Below, one piece after another: positions 7,201 to 14,097 of a DNA stretch of 15,990 bases (position 1 is its first letter; each line of letters starts with the position of its first letter). A program made the position numbers and the translations under genes. Origin of the DNA: Prevotellaceae bacterium. GTDB taxonomy: Bacteria; Bacteroidota; Bacteroidia; Bacteroidales; UBA932. The notes below the pieces were generated by a model. The model made no database searches. It had not been told where the DNA came from and saw only the letters and a list, made by a program, of their open reading frames with translations. The stretch is taken from positions 1-15,990 of the forward strand of contig JAIRZR010000087.1 of assembly GCA_031267155.1 (NCBI GenBank), written 5' to 3'.

Positions 7201-8062
7201 AATCAATAATCATTTCGACATGATCCTCTTCCAGAACGGTTTCCCTGTCGATAATGACCTCGTTACGCTCGATTGAAACGACCTCGCCCGTATCTTCGTC
7301 GACAAAATCCTCGACCCAGGTTTTCAAAACGCGGGCTGCCAGTTTCCGTCCCGTCACCTTTTTCAGCGAACTTGAACTTACCTTCACTTCATCCGCCAGT
7401 CCGAAAATTTCCAGGATATCCTTATCCGTTTCGAAACCGATTGAACGTAAAAGAGTTGTTACCGGCAGTTTCTTTTTCCTGTCGATATATGCATACATCA
7501 CATTATTGATATCCGTGGCAAACTCGATCCACGATCCTCTAAAGGGAATGATTCTTGCCGAATAGAGTTTGGTACCGTTTGCATGGATACTCTGTCCGAA
7601 AAATACGCCCGGCGAACGGTGCAGCTGCGATACGATGACCCTTTCGGCGCCGTTTATCACAAATGAGCCTTTTGGCGTCATGTACGGAACTGTTCCCAGA
7701 TAAACATCCTGTACCACAGTATCGAAATCCTCGTGATCGGGATCGGTACAGTACAGTTTCAGTTTTGCTTTCAGGGGAACGCTGTATGTCAATCCCCTTT
7801 CCAGACATTCTTCTATAGAATATCTTGGCGGATCGACAAAATAATCCAAAAACTCAAGGACAAAATTATTCCGGGTGTCCGTTATCGGAAAATTTTCCTG
7901 GAACACCTTGAATAGCCCTTCGTTCTTTCTGTTCTCAGGAGTTGTTTCCAGCTGGAAAAAGTCCTGAAACGACTTTAACTGTATCTCCAAAAAATCGGGA
8001 TACTCTAACTTGTTTTTTGTTGAGGAAAAGTTTACCCTCCCATTAACCATATTTTGAGACAT
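4244..8062 (-). CDS. rpoB: DNA-directed RNA polymerase subunit beta
   Basis: The gene is complete at 1272 residues, the normal size in Bacteroidales. The protein is the beta subunit of RNA polymerase and forms half of the active-site cleft. It starts MSQNMVNGRVNFSSTKN, carries the rifampicin-pocket block FFGTNQLSQFMDQTNPL (from residue 466) and THKRRLSALG, then CPIETPEGPNIGL, the flap and switch regions, GDKMAGRHGNKG with the catalytic-site lysines, and the C-terminal GGKAQFGGQRFGEMEVWAL block. One oddity is Ser 496 (codon 6577-6575, TCC) where Pro is near-invariant (E. coli P535, in LGPGG), just after rifampicin cluster I. The gene follows rplL after a 91-base gap containing a hairpin. rpoC, almost always next in bacteria, is not downstream: a strong terminator and a convergent region follow instead. 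The start ATG at 8062 matches the family and has no Shine-Dalgarno motif. Confidence 0.98.
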   Translation of the reverse strand: MSQNMVNGRVNFSSTKNKLEYPDFLEIQLKSFQDFFQLETTPENRKNEGLFKVFQENFPITDTRNNFVLEFLDYFVDPPRYSIEECLERGLTYSVPLKAKLKLYCTDPDHEDFDTVVQDVYLGTVPYMTPKGSFVINGAERVIVSQLHRSPGVFFGQSIHANGTKLYSARIIPFRGSWIEFATDINNVMYAYIDRKKKLPVTTLLRSIGFETDKDILEIFGLADEVKVSSSSLKKVTGRKLAARVLKTWVEDFVDEDTGEVVSIERNEVIIDRETVLEEDHVEMIIDSGTKSILLHKETANISDYAIIYNTLQKDPSNSEKEAVVYIYRQLRNSEPPDEATARDVIEKLFFSDKRYDLGEVGRFRLNRKLSLNSSPDLKILTREDIISIIKYLIQLINSKADVDDIDHLSNRRVRTVGEQLANQFGVGLARMARTIRERMNVRDNEVFTPIDLINAKTLSSVINSFFGTNQLSQFMDQTNPLAEMTHKRRLSALGSGGLSRERAGFEVRDVHYTHYGRLCPIETPEGPNIGLISSLCVYAKINRLGFIETPYRAVKDLKVDLSPDGVVYMSAEDEEFKMIAQANAEVSEDGSFVSDRVKSRVESDYPLATIDKLDMIDIAPNQIASIAASLIPFLEHDDANRALMGSNMMRQAVPLISPEAPIVGTGIESEVVRDSRTQIVATGGGEVVYVDARQIHVHYEKTDAEKLVSFDPEITVYRLTIYLKTNQNTCVNLRPIVRKGDRVFKGKILTEGYSTENGELALGRNLKVAFMPWKGYNFEDAIVLSERLVREDVFTSIHIDEYIMEVRDTKRGAEELTNDIPNVSEDATKDLDKHGLIRVGAIIKPGDILIGKITPKGESDPSPEEKLLRAIFGDKAGDVKDASLKASLSLHGIVVDRKLFSRAQKDTKKGAKQNEKTLLAEVDNDFGKKETVIRNILIDKLFKLVEGKTSQSVSDYYGSEVISKGEKFNMKILQNIDYNNVNPNKWTTDKEKNAMIKKMVHNYIARYKELDAEVKRKKYNITIGDELPAGIIQLAKVYIAKKRKIRVGDKMAGRHGNKGIVARVVRDEDMPFLEDGSTVDIVLNPLGVPSRMNLGQIYETVLGWAGKELNMKFSTPIFDGASLDDITEYTDRAGIPRYGKTRLRDGGTGELFDQPATVGVIYMLKLGHMVDDKMHARSIGPYSLITQQPLGGKAQFGGQRFGEMEVWALEAFGAAHILQEILTIKSDDVIGRAKAYESIVKGDNLPAAGIPESLNVLIHELQGLCLSIKLD

Positions 8063-8108
8063 AACTCGAAGACTTGTTGAAATATACGTAATTAGAACGA
8101 CAAAAGGC

Positions 8109-8126
8109 TTAGGGCGGATGCCCTAA
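8109..8126 (-). promoter_or_regulatory. Hairpin between rplL and rpoB (possible attenuator or processing site)
   Basis: On the minus strand TTAGGGC-ATCC-GCCCTAA is a perfect 7-bp stem with a four-base loop, followed by GCCTTTTG. The T run is short, so it may act as a partial terminator that lowers rpoB expression relative to L7/L12, or as an RNase site; the same gap in E. coli has both kinds of element. Function here is inferred from position. Confidence 0.5.
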
Positions 8127-8153
8127 ACCTAAACCTTAAGCTAAAGGTGAGTC

Positions 8154-8531
8154 TTATTTAATTTCAATCTCTCCTCCGGCTTCTTCTATTTGTGCCTTAA
8201 TTGATTCCGCTTCGACCTTGGAAACTTTCTCCTTTATTGCTTTGGGAGCAGCATCAACCAAATCTTTAGCTTCTTTTAAACCGGCACCGATAATTTCCTT
8301 TACAATCTTAACTATTTGCAATTTAGCCTGTCCTGCAGAAACTAATACTACATCAAACTCTGTTTGTTCAACAACCGCGGCAGCGGCGCCATCAGCAGGA
8401 GCGGCAGCTACAGCCACAGCCGCAGCAGCAGGCTCAATGCCATACTCTTCTTTTAATATCGTAGCAAGTTCCTGTACCTCTTTTACGGTAAGATTAACTA
8501 ACTCTTCTGCAAATTTCTTGATATCAGCCAT
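8154..8531 (-). CDS. rplL: 50S ribosomal protein L7/L12
   Basis: This is the stalk protein of the large subunit, present in several copies, which binds L10 and recruits translation GTPases. The ATG at 8531 gives 125 residues starting MADIKKFAEELVNLTVKEVQ; the frame stays open further upstream, but that extension overlaps the end of rplJ and is not family-like. Order: N-terminal dimer and L10-binding helices (1-33), an Ala/Val/Pro-rich hinge (about 34-55), then the factor-binding domain beginning TEFDVVLVSAGQAKLQIVK and containing GLKEAKDLVDAAPKAIKE. The leader is A/T only, with no Shine-Dalgarno motif, as usual in this phylum. It lies 46 bases after rplJ in the operon. Confidence 0.97.
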   Translation of the reverse strand: MADIKKFAEELVNLTVKEVQELATILKEEYGIEPAAAAVAVAAAPADGAAAAVVEQTEFDVVLVSAGQAKLQIVKIVKEIIGAGLKEAKDLVDAAPKAIKEKVSKVEAESIKAQIEEAGGEIEIK

Positions 8532-8577
8532 TTTATTTTTAAATTTATAAATTAATAATTCGAATTTTTCGTTTATT

Positions 8578-9105
8578 TTACTCGGAACGTTCCGATAATG
8601 TTTTGACAATTCCTGCAATTTTCTGCCCTGCATTGCCCTGCAATGCCGAGATAACATTTTTCGCAGGCGATTGCAACAAGGAAATGATGTCTCCAATCAG
8701 TTCCTCGCGTGATTTGATATTCGCCAGCTCATTCAGTGTATCTGCTCCTACAAACACGCATTCCTGAGCGTATGCTCCTTTAAGCTCCGGCTTGTCTACT
8801 CCCGTTTTACGGAATTCTTTGATCAGCTTCGCCGGTGTGTTCGCGGATTCACAGAACATGACTGCCGTGGGTCCTTCCAGAACCGAATACAGGTCGGGTT
8901 CGGGGAAATTGTTATTCTCCAGAGCTTTCTTCAGCAGTGTGTTTTTCACCACAAGCAGTTTTATGCCCCTGTCGAAACACAGTTTCCTTAATTGATAAGT
9001 CTTTTCCGCATTTAATCCCGAAATATCAGTTATATAGAAATTCGGATATGCTTTCAGCTTTTCTGCAATACTGTTTATAATCGCTGTTTTATCTTCTTTT
9101 ATCAT
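8578..9105 (-). CDS. rplJ: 50S ribosomal protein L10
   Basis: L10 anchors the L7/L12 dimers to 23S rRNA at the stalk base. The protein is 175 residues, a normal length, beginning MIKEDKTAIINSIAEKLKAY. Family marks are GLNAEKTYQLRKLCFDRGIK, VVKNTLLKKAL and the central LEGPTAVMF, and the C-terminal helix VISALQGNAGQKIAGIVKTL binds L7/L12. It follows rplA after only 22 bases, which leaves no room for the long L10-binding leader that controls rplJL in E. coli and Bacillus. If L10 autoregulates here, its target must lie elsewhere in the transcript. Confidence 0.97.
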   Translation of the reverse strand: MIKEDKTAIINSIAEKLKAYPNFYITDISGLNAEKTYQLRKLCFDRGIKLLVVKNTLLKKALENNNFPEPDLYSVLEGPTAVMFCESANTPAKLIKEFRKTGVDKPELKGAYAQECVFVGADTLNELANIKSREELIGDIISLLQSPAKNVISALQGNAGQKIAGIVKTLSERSE

Positions 9106-9127
9106 TCTTTTAATCCTGATTTAATGC

Positions 9128-9823
9128 TTATTCGGAAATTGACTTGGGGTCTATTGCCAAACCCGGACTCATTGTCGATGACAGATAGATACTTTTGATA
9201 TACGTACCTTTGGCTGCACGGGGTTTTAACTTGATGACCGTATCAATAAATTCTTTTACGTTACCCGCGATACTGTCTTCGCTGAACGACAGTCTGCCGA
9301 TACCGCTGTGTACAATACCCGTTTTATCCACTCTGAAATCAATCTTGCCGGCTTTGACTTCCTGTACTGCTTTTCCCACTTCCATGGTTACGGTTCCGGT
9401 TTTGGGGTTGGGCATCAGTCCTCTCGGACCCAAAATCCTTCCCACAGCGCCTACTTTAGCCATAACATTTGGCGTTGAGATAATTACATCTACATCTGTC
9501 CATCCGTTCCTGATTTTTTCGATGTACTCGTCGAGACCGGCAAAATCGGCTCCCGCTTCGGTCGCTTCATTTTCCTTGTCCGGAGTGCAAAGTACCAGTA
9601 CCCGTGTAACTTTACCCGTTCCATGCGGAAGTGTAACTACACCGCGTACCATCTGGTCCGCCTTGCGAGGGTCTACTCCCAAACGAACTGCTATGTCGAC
9701 CGAGGAGTCAAATTTAGTATAGCTTATCTCCTTCAGCAGTTTTGTTGCTTCCGAGAGTTTATACTGTTTGCCCGGTTCGATTTTTGCCTTTACCAGTTTC
9801 TGATTTTTTGTTAACCTGCTCAT
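9128..9823 (-). CDS. rplA: 50S ribosomal protein L1
   Basis: L1 forms the mobile L1 stalk near the E site and aids release of deacylated tRNA. The 231 residues cover the full two-domain fold. It begins MSRLTKNQKLVKAKIEPGK, contains VRGVVTLPHGTGKVTRVLVL, and shows the signature KVGAVGRILGPRGLMPNPKT followed by GTVT. The C-terminal part (KLKPRAAKGTYIKSIYLSST) is typical. It lies 15 bases after rplK. In many bacteria L1 represses its own rplKA transcript by binding a site that mimics its rRNA target; no such site was recognised here. Confidence 0.97.
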   Translation of the reverse strand: MSRLTKNQKLVKAKIEPGKQYKLSEATKLLKEISYTKFDSSVDIAVRLGVDPRKADQMVRGVVTLPHGTGKVTRVLVLCTPDKENEATEAGADFAGLDEYIEKIRNGWTDVDVIISTPNVMAKVGAVGRILGPRGLMPNPKTGTVTMEVGKAVQEVKAGKIDFRVDKTGIVHSGIGRLSFSEDSIAGNVKEFIDTVIKLKPRAAKGTYIKSIYLSSTMSPGLAIDPKSISE

Positions 9824-9838
9824 TTTCGCATGAAATTA

Positions 9839-10285
9839 TTATTCAACATTTTCGGAAAAATTACCTTCCACTTTTATTCCCATACTGCGGGCTGTTCCTG
9901 CGACCATATTCATAGCCGCTCCAATTGTGAATGCATTCATATCCGGCATTTTGTCTTCAGCAATTGCACGTATCTGTTTCCATGTTACGCTTGCAACCTT
10001 GTTCCTGTTCGGTTCGGCTGAACCTTTACTCAGTTTCGCCGCTTCTTTCAGCTGTACTGCAATGGGCGGCTGTTTTATGATAAATGTAAACGATTTATCG
10101 GAGAAAACAGTGATGATGACAGGCAAAATCTTTCCTGCCTTGTCTTGTGTCCGCGCATTGAACTGCTTGCAAAAATCCATTATGTTTACCCCTTTCGAAC
10201 CTAATGCAGGTCCTACCGGAGGCGAAGGATTTGCTGCTCCACCTTTTATCTGAAGTTTAATTAGCCCGACAATTTCTTTTGCCAT
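9839..10285 (-). CDS. rplK: 50S ribosomal protein L11
   Basis: L11 binds the GTPase-associated centre of 23S rRNA and is needed for stringent-response sensing by RelA/Rel. At 148 residues it has the usual size. It begins MAKEIVGLIKLQIKGGAANP and carries the proline-rich PSPPVGPALGSKGVNIMDFC near the N-terminus. The RNA-binding C-terminal domain includes TWKQIRAIAEDKMPDMNAFT and GTARSMGIKVEG. The ATG at 10285 lies 14 bases after the nusG stop, so the two are tightly linked in the operon. Confidence 0.97.
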   Translation of the reverse strand: MAKEIVGLIKLQIKGGAANPSPPVGPALGSKGVNIMDFCKQFNARTQDKAGKILPVIITVFSDKSFTFIIKQPPIAVQLKEAAKLSKGSAEPNRNKVASVTWKQIRAIAEDKMPDMNAFTIGAAMNMVAGTARSMGIKVEGNFSENVE

Positions 10286-10299
10286 AATTGTTTATTTTT

Positions 10300-10854
10300 T
10301 TATTCCTTTTCTACCTGAACAAAATTAAGTTCCAACGGTGTTTTACGTTCAAATATTTTTACCATTACCTTCAATTTTTTCTTTTCTTCGTTGACTTCCT
10401 CAATTGTGCCCGAAAAACCGTTGAACGGCCCGTCGATTACTTTTATCGGTTCGCCTACATAGAACGGGTTCGCTATTTCTTCGCCCGAATTTTCCGATAA
10501 CTTGTCAATATGTCCCAGTATCCTGTTTACTTCCGATGGACGCAAAGGTACGGGGTCGCCGCCTTTGGTTTCCGACAGAAAACCTGCTACATTGGGTATA
10601 TTTCTCAGTATATGAACTACTTCACCTTCCAGAACTGCTTCTACAAAGACATATCCGGCATAGAATATGCGTTCGGTACTTACTTTCTTACCGTTCTTTA
10701 TCTGGTATATTTTTTCAGTAGGAATCAACACCTGAGTTACGGAATTTTCGAGATGCATACCCCGAATTTCGTTCTCTATGTATTCCTTAACTTTCTTTTC
10801 CTTACCGCCTACGGCGCGTAATACATACCATTTTTTTCCCATTCCTTCTGCCAT
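10300..10854 (-). CDS. nusG: Transcription termination/antitermination factor NusG
   Basis: NusG binds RNA polymerase through its NGN domain and links it to Rho or to ribosomal protein S10 through its KOW domain. The protein is 184 residues. The NGN domain begins KKWYVLRAVGGKEKKVKEYI and continues with IFYAGYVFVEAVLEGEVVHI and VAGFLSETKGGDPVPL. The KOW domain holds GEPIKVIDGPFNGFSGTIEE near residues 133-152. The ATG at 10854 is used; a second ATG four codons later (10842) is equally plausible, since homologues differ here. The gene sits between secE and rplK, the universal order. Confidence 0.96.
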   Translation of the reverse strand: MAEGMGKKWYVLRAVGGKEKKVKEYIENEIRGMHLENSVTQVLIPTEKIYQIKNGKKVSTERIFYAGYVFVEAVLEGEVVHILRNIPNVAGFLSETKGGDPVPLRPSEVNRILGHIDKLSENSGEEIANPFYVGEPIKVIDGPFNGFSGTIEEVNEEKKKLKVMVKIFERKTPLELNFVQVEKE

Positions 10855-10877
10855 AATATCTATTGCCTAAAAATGCA

Positions 10878-11099
10878 TCATTCAATCGAGCCTGAACTTT
10901 CTCTTCCCAACAGGATTGAATAAATGACTTTGATTATGTTTTCAAAACTTAAATCCATAACAAAAACTACCAGCGCAAAGATTATGGACGCTATCATTAC
11001 CAATACAGCGCTGCTTTGCAAATCTTTCCATGCAGGCCATGTTACTTTTGTGGCAAGCTCTACATATACATCTCTCAGATACACTTTAATTTTGTTCAT
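10878..11099 (-). CDS. secE: Preprotein translocase subunit SecE
   Basis: SecE clamps the SecY channel in the inner membrane. This is the short, single-span form at 73 residues: an amphipathic N-terminal helix with ELATKVTWPAWKDLQSSAVL (the conserved TWP.W/E motif region), then one membrane segment VMIASIIFALVVFVMDLSFE, and a short tail ending GRESSGSIE. It is the first gene of the operon. In Bacteroidales, tuf and tRNA-Trp normally precede it; here the upstream DNA has only a promoter and a repeat. Confidence 0.96.
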   Translation of the reverse strand: MNKIKVYLRDVYVELATKVTWPAWKDLQSSAVLVMIASIIFALVVFVMDLSFENIIKVIYSILLGRESSGSIE

Positions 11100-11199
11100 T
11101 CCTTTCCGGATTTATGTGAAAAACAAGACGGAAGCTCTTCTTCTCTTTCACTTGTTCCTAATACCGGATGCGCCGTAACTCACACCCAATTTTAAGGCG

Positions 11200-11207
11200 C
11201 AAAGGTA
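11200..11207 (-). promoter_or_regulatory. Bacteroidetes-type -7 element of the secE-rpoB operon
   Basis: The minus strand reads TATACCTTTGCGCC, holding a perfect TAnnTTTG element. It lies about 100 bases before the secE ATG, so the transcript would have a leader of roughly 90 bases. The -33 position falls inside the A/T tandem repeat at 11210-11245 and has no clear TTTG box. Confidence 0.7.
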
Positions 11208-11209
11208 TA

Positions 11210-11245
11210 ATCTTTTTTTGAAAAAACGATCTTTTTTTGAAAAAA
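11210..11245. repeat. Tandem 17-base A/T repeat upstream of the secE promoter
   Basis: The 17-base unit ATC-T7-G-A6 occurs twice, at 11210-11226 and 11229-11245, with a 19-base period. Each copy is a run of T followed by a run of A, the kind of sequence that bends DNA or serves as an UP element. It covers the region where the -33 box and upstream contacts would be. Confidence 0.8.
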
Positions 11246-11356
11246 GTTTTGTGAAAATTTATATGTGCCTGTTTATTAAGACTTTTATTTTGCATTTTTT
11301 TTTTGATTGGCAGTCTGATTTTCGGGTTTGTTTCAATTCTTCCACCCGGCAACCGA

Positions 11357-11582
11357 CGTTTTTTGTCATTTTCCCCCAATTGAAAGCAATGGCAAAATCT
11401 GCTTTAACCGTATCTTTACCGAAGCGCCTGAATCGACTGTTGTATTTCATTTGCCCGAATACTGCTTCCGGTTCTGTCGACCTTTTCTTCATGTGAGCGA
11501 TACCTTCAACCGAAGCAAGTCGTTCGGTAGCCAGCCGTTTGCAGTACTTTAATGTCTCTTTCTGGAGGCAAATCCCTCGCCT
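11357..11582 (-). pseudogene. IS1182-like DDE transposase C-terminal remnant
   Basis: The minus frame from 11582 reads through RLASVEGIAHMKKRSTEPEA, VFGQMKYNSRFRRF and DFAIAFNWGKMTKN. This matches the C-terminal end of IS1182-family transposases (typical pattern: LxSxEGIxHRxxRSIEPEAVFGQIKxNxxFRRF...AxxHNLxKM), including the catalytic Glu of the DDE triad in the PEAVFGQ block. It is cut off at the 5' side by an in-frame TAA at 11585-11583, and the codons before that stop do not continue the family. No terminal inverted repeats were found. The element is dead and heavily eroded. It lies about 150 bases beyond the promoter of the secE-rpoB operon. Confidence 0.7.
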
Positions 11583-11763
11583 TTAGGCAAAGATTTTAGT
11601 TTGAAAAAGCTTTGGAAGGTAGAGGGTGCTTCAAAAGGGTCGGTGTCCGTCATTGTAAGTGTTCGTTTCGTACCACAACTAAGAAATTGTCGAGAAATAA
11701 ACTGACTGTTATATTTCCCTGTAAGACACTAAATATCAATCGAAAATATCTCTGTCGCGCAAG
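11583..11763. other. Intergenic scar with no recognised gene
   Basis: No frame here is convincing. On the minus strand the frame leading into the transposase remnant contains several stops, so this may be the further-decayed body of the same element. Confidence 0.4.
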
Positions 11764-12366
11764 ATGCTCCGTCTCTGTTTCTCAAGCTGCCCAGCTCTGC
11801 TGATCAAACTGGCTATCTCTGCCGCACAGGATGCTTATACTGCAAAGTATTGTCATCATCCTGTCGATACCGAATTTATATTTCCCCCCTACGGAGGAAA
11901 GCGTCAACTTATTTCGCGACAGCAACGGTATGACTATGTTTTTCTGGATACTACGCTGTTGCGGACGCTTCCATCGTTGCGGATGTTGCGGGGGATGACG
12001 ATATTCGTTGTCCGCAAAGGACTGTTCGACCGCTGCCTGCTTCCCGAGCTGGAGCAGATCTACAGATCGGGCAAATTCCCGAATATGGCAATCCTGCTTA
12101 ACGGTTCCAGCATGTCGCCGGGCAAATATTACGGAGGTTATAGCCGTTACGGTCACGCCTATGGATGGCGAGAGAGGCTAAAAACGGAAATGTTTTTCAG
12201 AAGAAAATACAGCATTGCCGAGTCCCGTCTGTTGCAGGGTATGGTTGATATCATCTTCTTTATGATGGACGACGGTATGCAGACGGAAAAGGAGACTTTT
12301 GCCGCCCTGGACTGTCTTGAAGAGCAAGGCGTTCAGACGGAAATTCAAAGGGCGGAATCGAATTGA
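11764..12366 (+). pseudogene. Possible C-terminal remnant of a Wzc-like capsule tyrosine kinase
   Basis: The open frame is 200 residues and is preceded by a stop about 17 codons upstream. From residue about 54 it resembles the end of a Bacteroidetes BY-kinase of polysaccharide export: YDYVFLDTTLL (Walker B-like, normally LDTPP), then MTIFVVRKGLF, a helix, FPNMAILLNGSSM, and the tyrosine cluster YYGGYSRYGHAYGW (about residues 128-141) like the autophosphorylated tail. The Walker A and A' motifs and the whole membrane part are missing, and DTT replaces DTPP, so kinase activity is not expected. The last 60 residues (RERLKTEMFF...) are not tail-like and I do not recognise them; they may be a fusion with other DNA. 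It could instead be an unrelated hypothetical gene. It ends inside a terminator hairpin. Confidence 0.4.
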
Positions 12367-12374
12367 TTCCGCCC
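12350..12374. terminator. Bidirectional hairpin terminator between convergent units
   Basis: GGGCGGAATC (12350-12359) pairs perfectly with GATTCCGCCC (12365-12374) over a five-base loop; the stem can extend to CAA/TTG with one bulged A. The stop codon of the preceding frame (12364-12366) lies in it. The minus strand continues with TTTGAATTT, so it can also end transcription from the tldD/tldE pair. Confidence 0.7.
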
Positions 12375-12423
12375 TTGCTCTTTCGCCGGTCGTCGACCTG
12401 CGACGATGCGACGATGTGTTTTT

Positions 12424-14097
12424 TTACCATTTTGGCTGTGGCACGGCAAACGGTTTTTTGAACGTTATATTATTGTTGCGCGAAACCTCCATTTCTTCAA
12501 ACAGAAGTCCGCTGGGAACAATATAAGTGGAAAAATTCCCGAACATGTGCGTATTATAGAAAAGTTCCCTGTCCGAAGCTCCGAGCACCCTTTTGAACGA
12601 TTTAATATTGAAATCGGGCAAAACAGCTCCCCTGAGCAGTTCTTCGCGACCGTCGGCAACATATATCCGGTAGATCGACAGCGGTCCGTTGCCTCTGTAC
12701 CTGCGCACTGTGTATGCATAATCCAGGTCTTCCTCCTTTGCCGCCGCGAGCAGTTTTTTCCTCAGCTCGTCGGGGCTGTACGTATCGTTCGAAGTCAGGA
12801 GAACATTTCCGGGACCGACCCTCTGGTTCATATAATTAAGATTCACCCGCATGTGACCGTTACTGTGCCGGAATTTCTTCGTTGGAGTACGTCCGTTGAG
12901 CATGTTTCTCAAGACCCCGTTTTCGACCAGAACCAGTTCCCTGTCAGGAACAACGCCTTCGGCATCAACGGGATAATATCCGTCCAGCTTTTTACCCTTG
13001 TACATATTTGTTCCCGACAGGGACTTAATCGTCAAACTTCTTGACGTGAGTTTTTTATCCTTCATCATCTCCGTATTGTTTCCGCCCTGTCCTCCGACGG
13101 GTTTACGGCTGGCAATCAGTGTCGACTGGAAAAAATATGTCTGCAGAGCTTCCGGAACCGCCATTCCCTCAAACAGTACCGGACCGGTGTAGGCTTCGGT
13201 AATAATCGGGGCGTTTTTCAGCTCGATAAAATACTTGACAAAAGCCTCGCATGTATCAATAAAAGCCTGCAGCGAAGGCATCTGTTCAAAGGAACCGTGT
13301 TCGATATACAGTTCGTCCGACAGTTCCTGCCCGTCTTCGGTAAGGGTATAGAGATAGATGTTCATGCAATAATACGGATCGGGTACCCTGAGGCTGGTAT
13401 TTTCCGTGCTGTAGGAATAGATAACCGGATCCGTTATGTTGATATTGACGGCGGAATTCAGTATCTCGGGATACTTTTTCAGGATTTCCGAAGCTTTTAT
13501 CGCCACGTTTTCCCAGTAAGCCCTGTCCATATTCATCTTTGGCGGCTCGAGGATCATTGTAAGCGGAGCCGTTTTGTCGAAATCGGGCAGATTCAGTTCT
13601 TCCTCCTCCATATTCTGCTGGGCAATGACGGCTACCTTTGCCTCGTAGTTTTCGGCGGCGTTCTTATACATTCCGTCGAGGTCTTCCCAGACGGTGGTAG
13701 CTATTCCCCTTGCATCATTTTCAACAACAACGTTTCTCGGGAAATTATTTTGACGGAAATTGGCATTGTTCCTGTCATAATCGCCTACAAGCAGGTTCGA
13801 AAATCCCACCTTCTGCGAATTTTCCATCGATCGCAATATGGATCCCAAAGACGCCGAAACATGCAGCGATTTCAGATCGACAACAGTGTATTTAATGAAA
13901 AACGGAGGCTTGAGCTTGTCTATCTTCAAGCCCGACCTGTTGCGCTCCACTTCCGATTTGACAGCCGACAGAATGGCATTGTCCTGAGCCGGCAGCATAC
14001 CGGCGCAGAATATGAGCGCCACCGCCAGAATATGGTATTTGTATTGTATTTTCATTTTGAATGATTTTACGGGTTCTAAAACATTAAACTTTTTCAT
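12424..14097 (-). CDS. Exported TldE/PmbA-like partner without zinc motif
   Basis: The protein is 557 residues and belongs to the TldD/PmbA (modulator of DNA gyrase) family. It parallels the upstream gene along its length: GPVLFEGMAVPEAL (305-318), DRELVLVENGVLRNMLNGRT (385-404) and SNGHMRVNL (412-420). Where the partner has FFHEIFGH, this one has FFQSTLIAS (322-330), so the zinc-binding His and Glu are lost. This mirrors E. coli TldD/TldE, in which only TldD carries the metal. The ATG at 14097 overlaps the previous stop as ATGA, which implies coupling and equal amounts. Residues 15-38 (MKIQYKYHILAVALIFCAGM then LPAQ) form a signal peptide; the ATG at 14055 would give a more usual signal length and may be the real start. 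It is probably a non-catalytic subunit in the periplasm. Confidence 0.82.
   Translation of the reverse strand: MKKFNVLEPVKSFKMKIQYKYHILAVALIFCAGMLPAQDNAILSAVKSEVERNRSGLKIDKLKPPFFIKYTVVDLKSLHVSASLGSILRSMENSQKVGFSNLLVGDYDRNNANFRQNNFPRNVVVENDARGIATTVWEDLDGMYKNAAENYEAKVAVIAQQNMEEEELNLPDFDKTAPLTMILEPPKMNMDRAYWENVAIKASEILKKYPEILNSAVNINITDPVIYSYSTENTSLRVPDPYYCMNIYLYTLTEDGQELSDELYIEHGSFEQMPSLQAFIDTCEAFVKYFIELKNAPIITEAYTGPVLFEGMAVPEALQTYFFQSTLIASRKPVGGQGGNNTEMMKDKKLTSRSLTIKSLSGTNMYKGKKLDGYYPVDAEGVVPDRELVLVENGVLRNMLNGRTPTKKFRHSNGHMRVNLNYMNQRVGPGNVLLTSNDTYSPDELRKKLLAAAKEEDLDYAYTVRRYRGNGPLSIYRIYVADGREELLRGAVLPDFNIKSFKRVLGASDRELFYNTHMFGNFSTYIVPSGLLFEEMEVSRNNNITFKKPFAVPQPKW

Noticed and set aside
8532..8696. 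N-terminal extension of the L7/L12 frame upstream of MADIKKF
   Set aside because: It overlaps the end of rplJ, is Arg/Cys-rich and unlike any L7/L12; the ATG at 8531 gives the exact family length.
9106..9127. L10 autoregulatory leader before rplJ
   Set aside because: The gap is only 22 bases, too short for the known leader structure.
11100..11195. tRNA-Trp in the secE leader
   Set aside because: No cloverleaf, no T-loop TTC and no CCA anticodon arm could be found on either strand.
12400..12416. Tandem GCGACGAT repeat
   Set aside because: Two copies of eight bases only, in a short convergent intergenic gap, with no further pattern.
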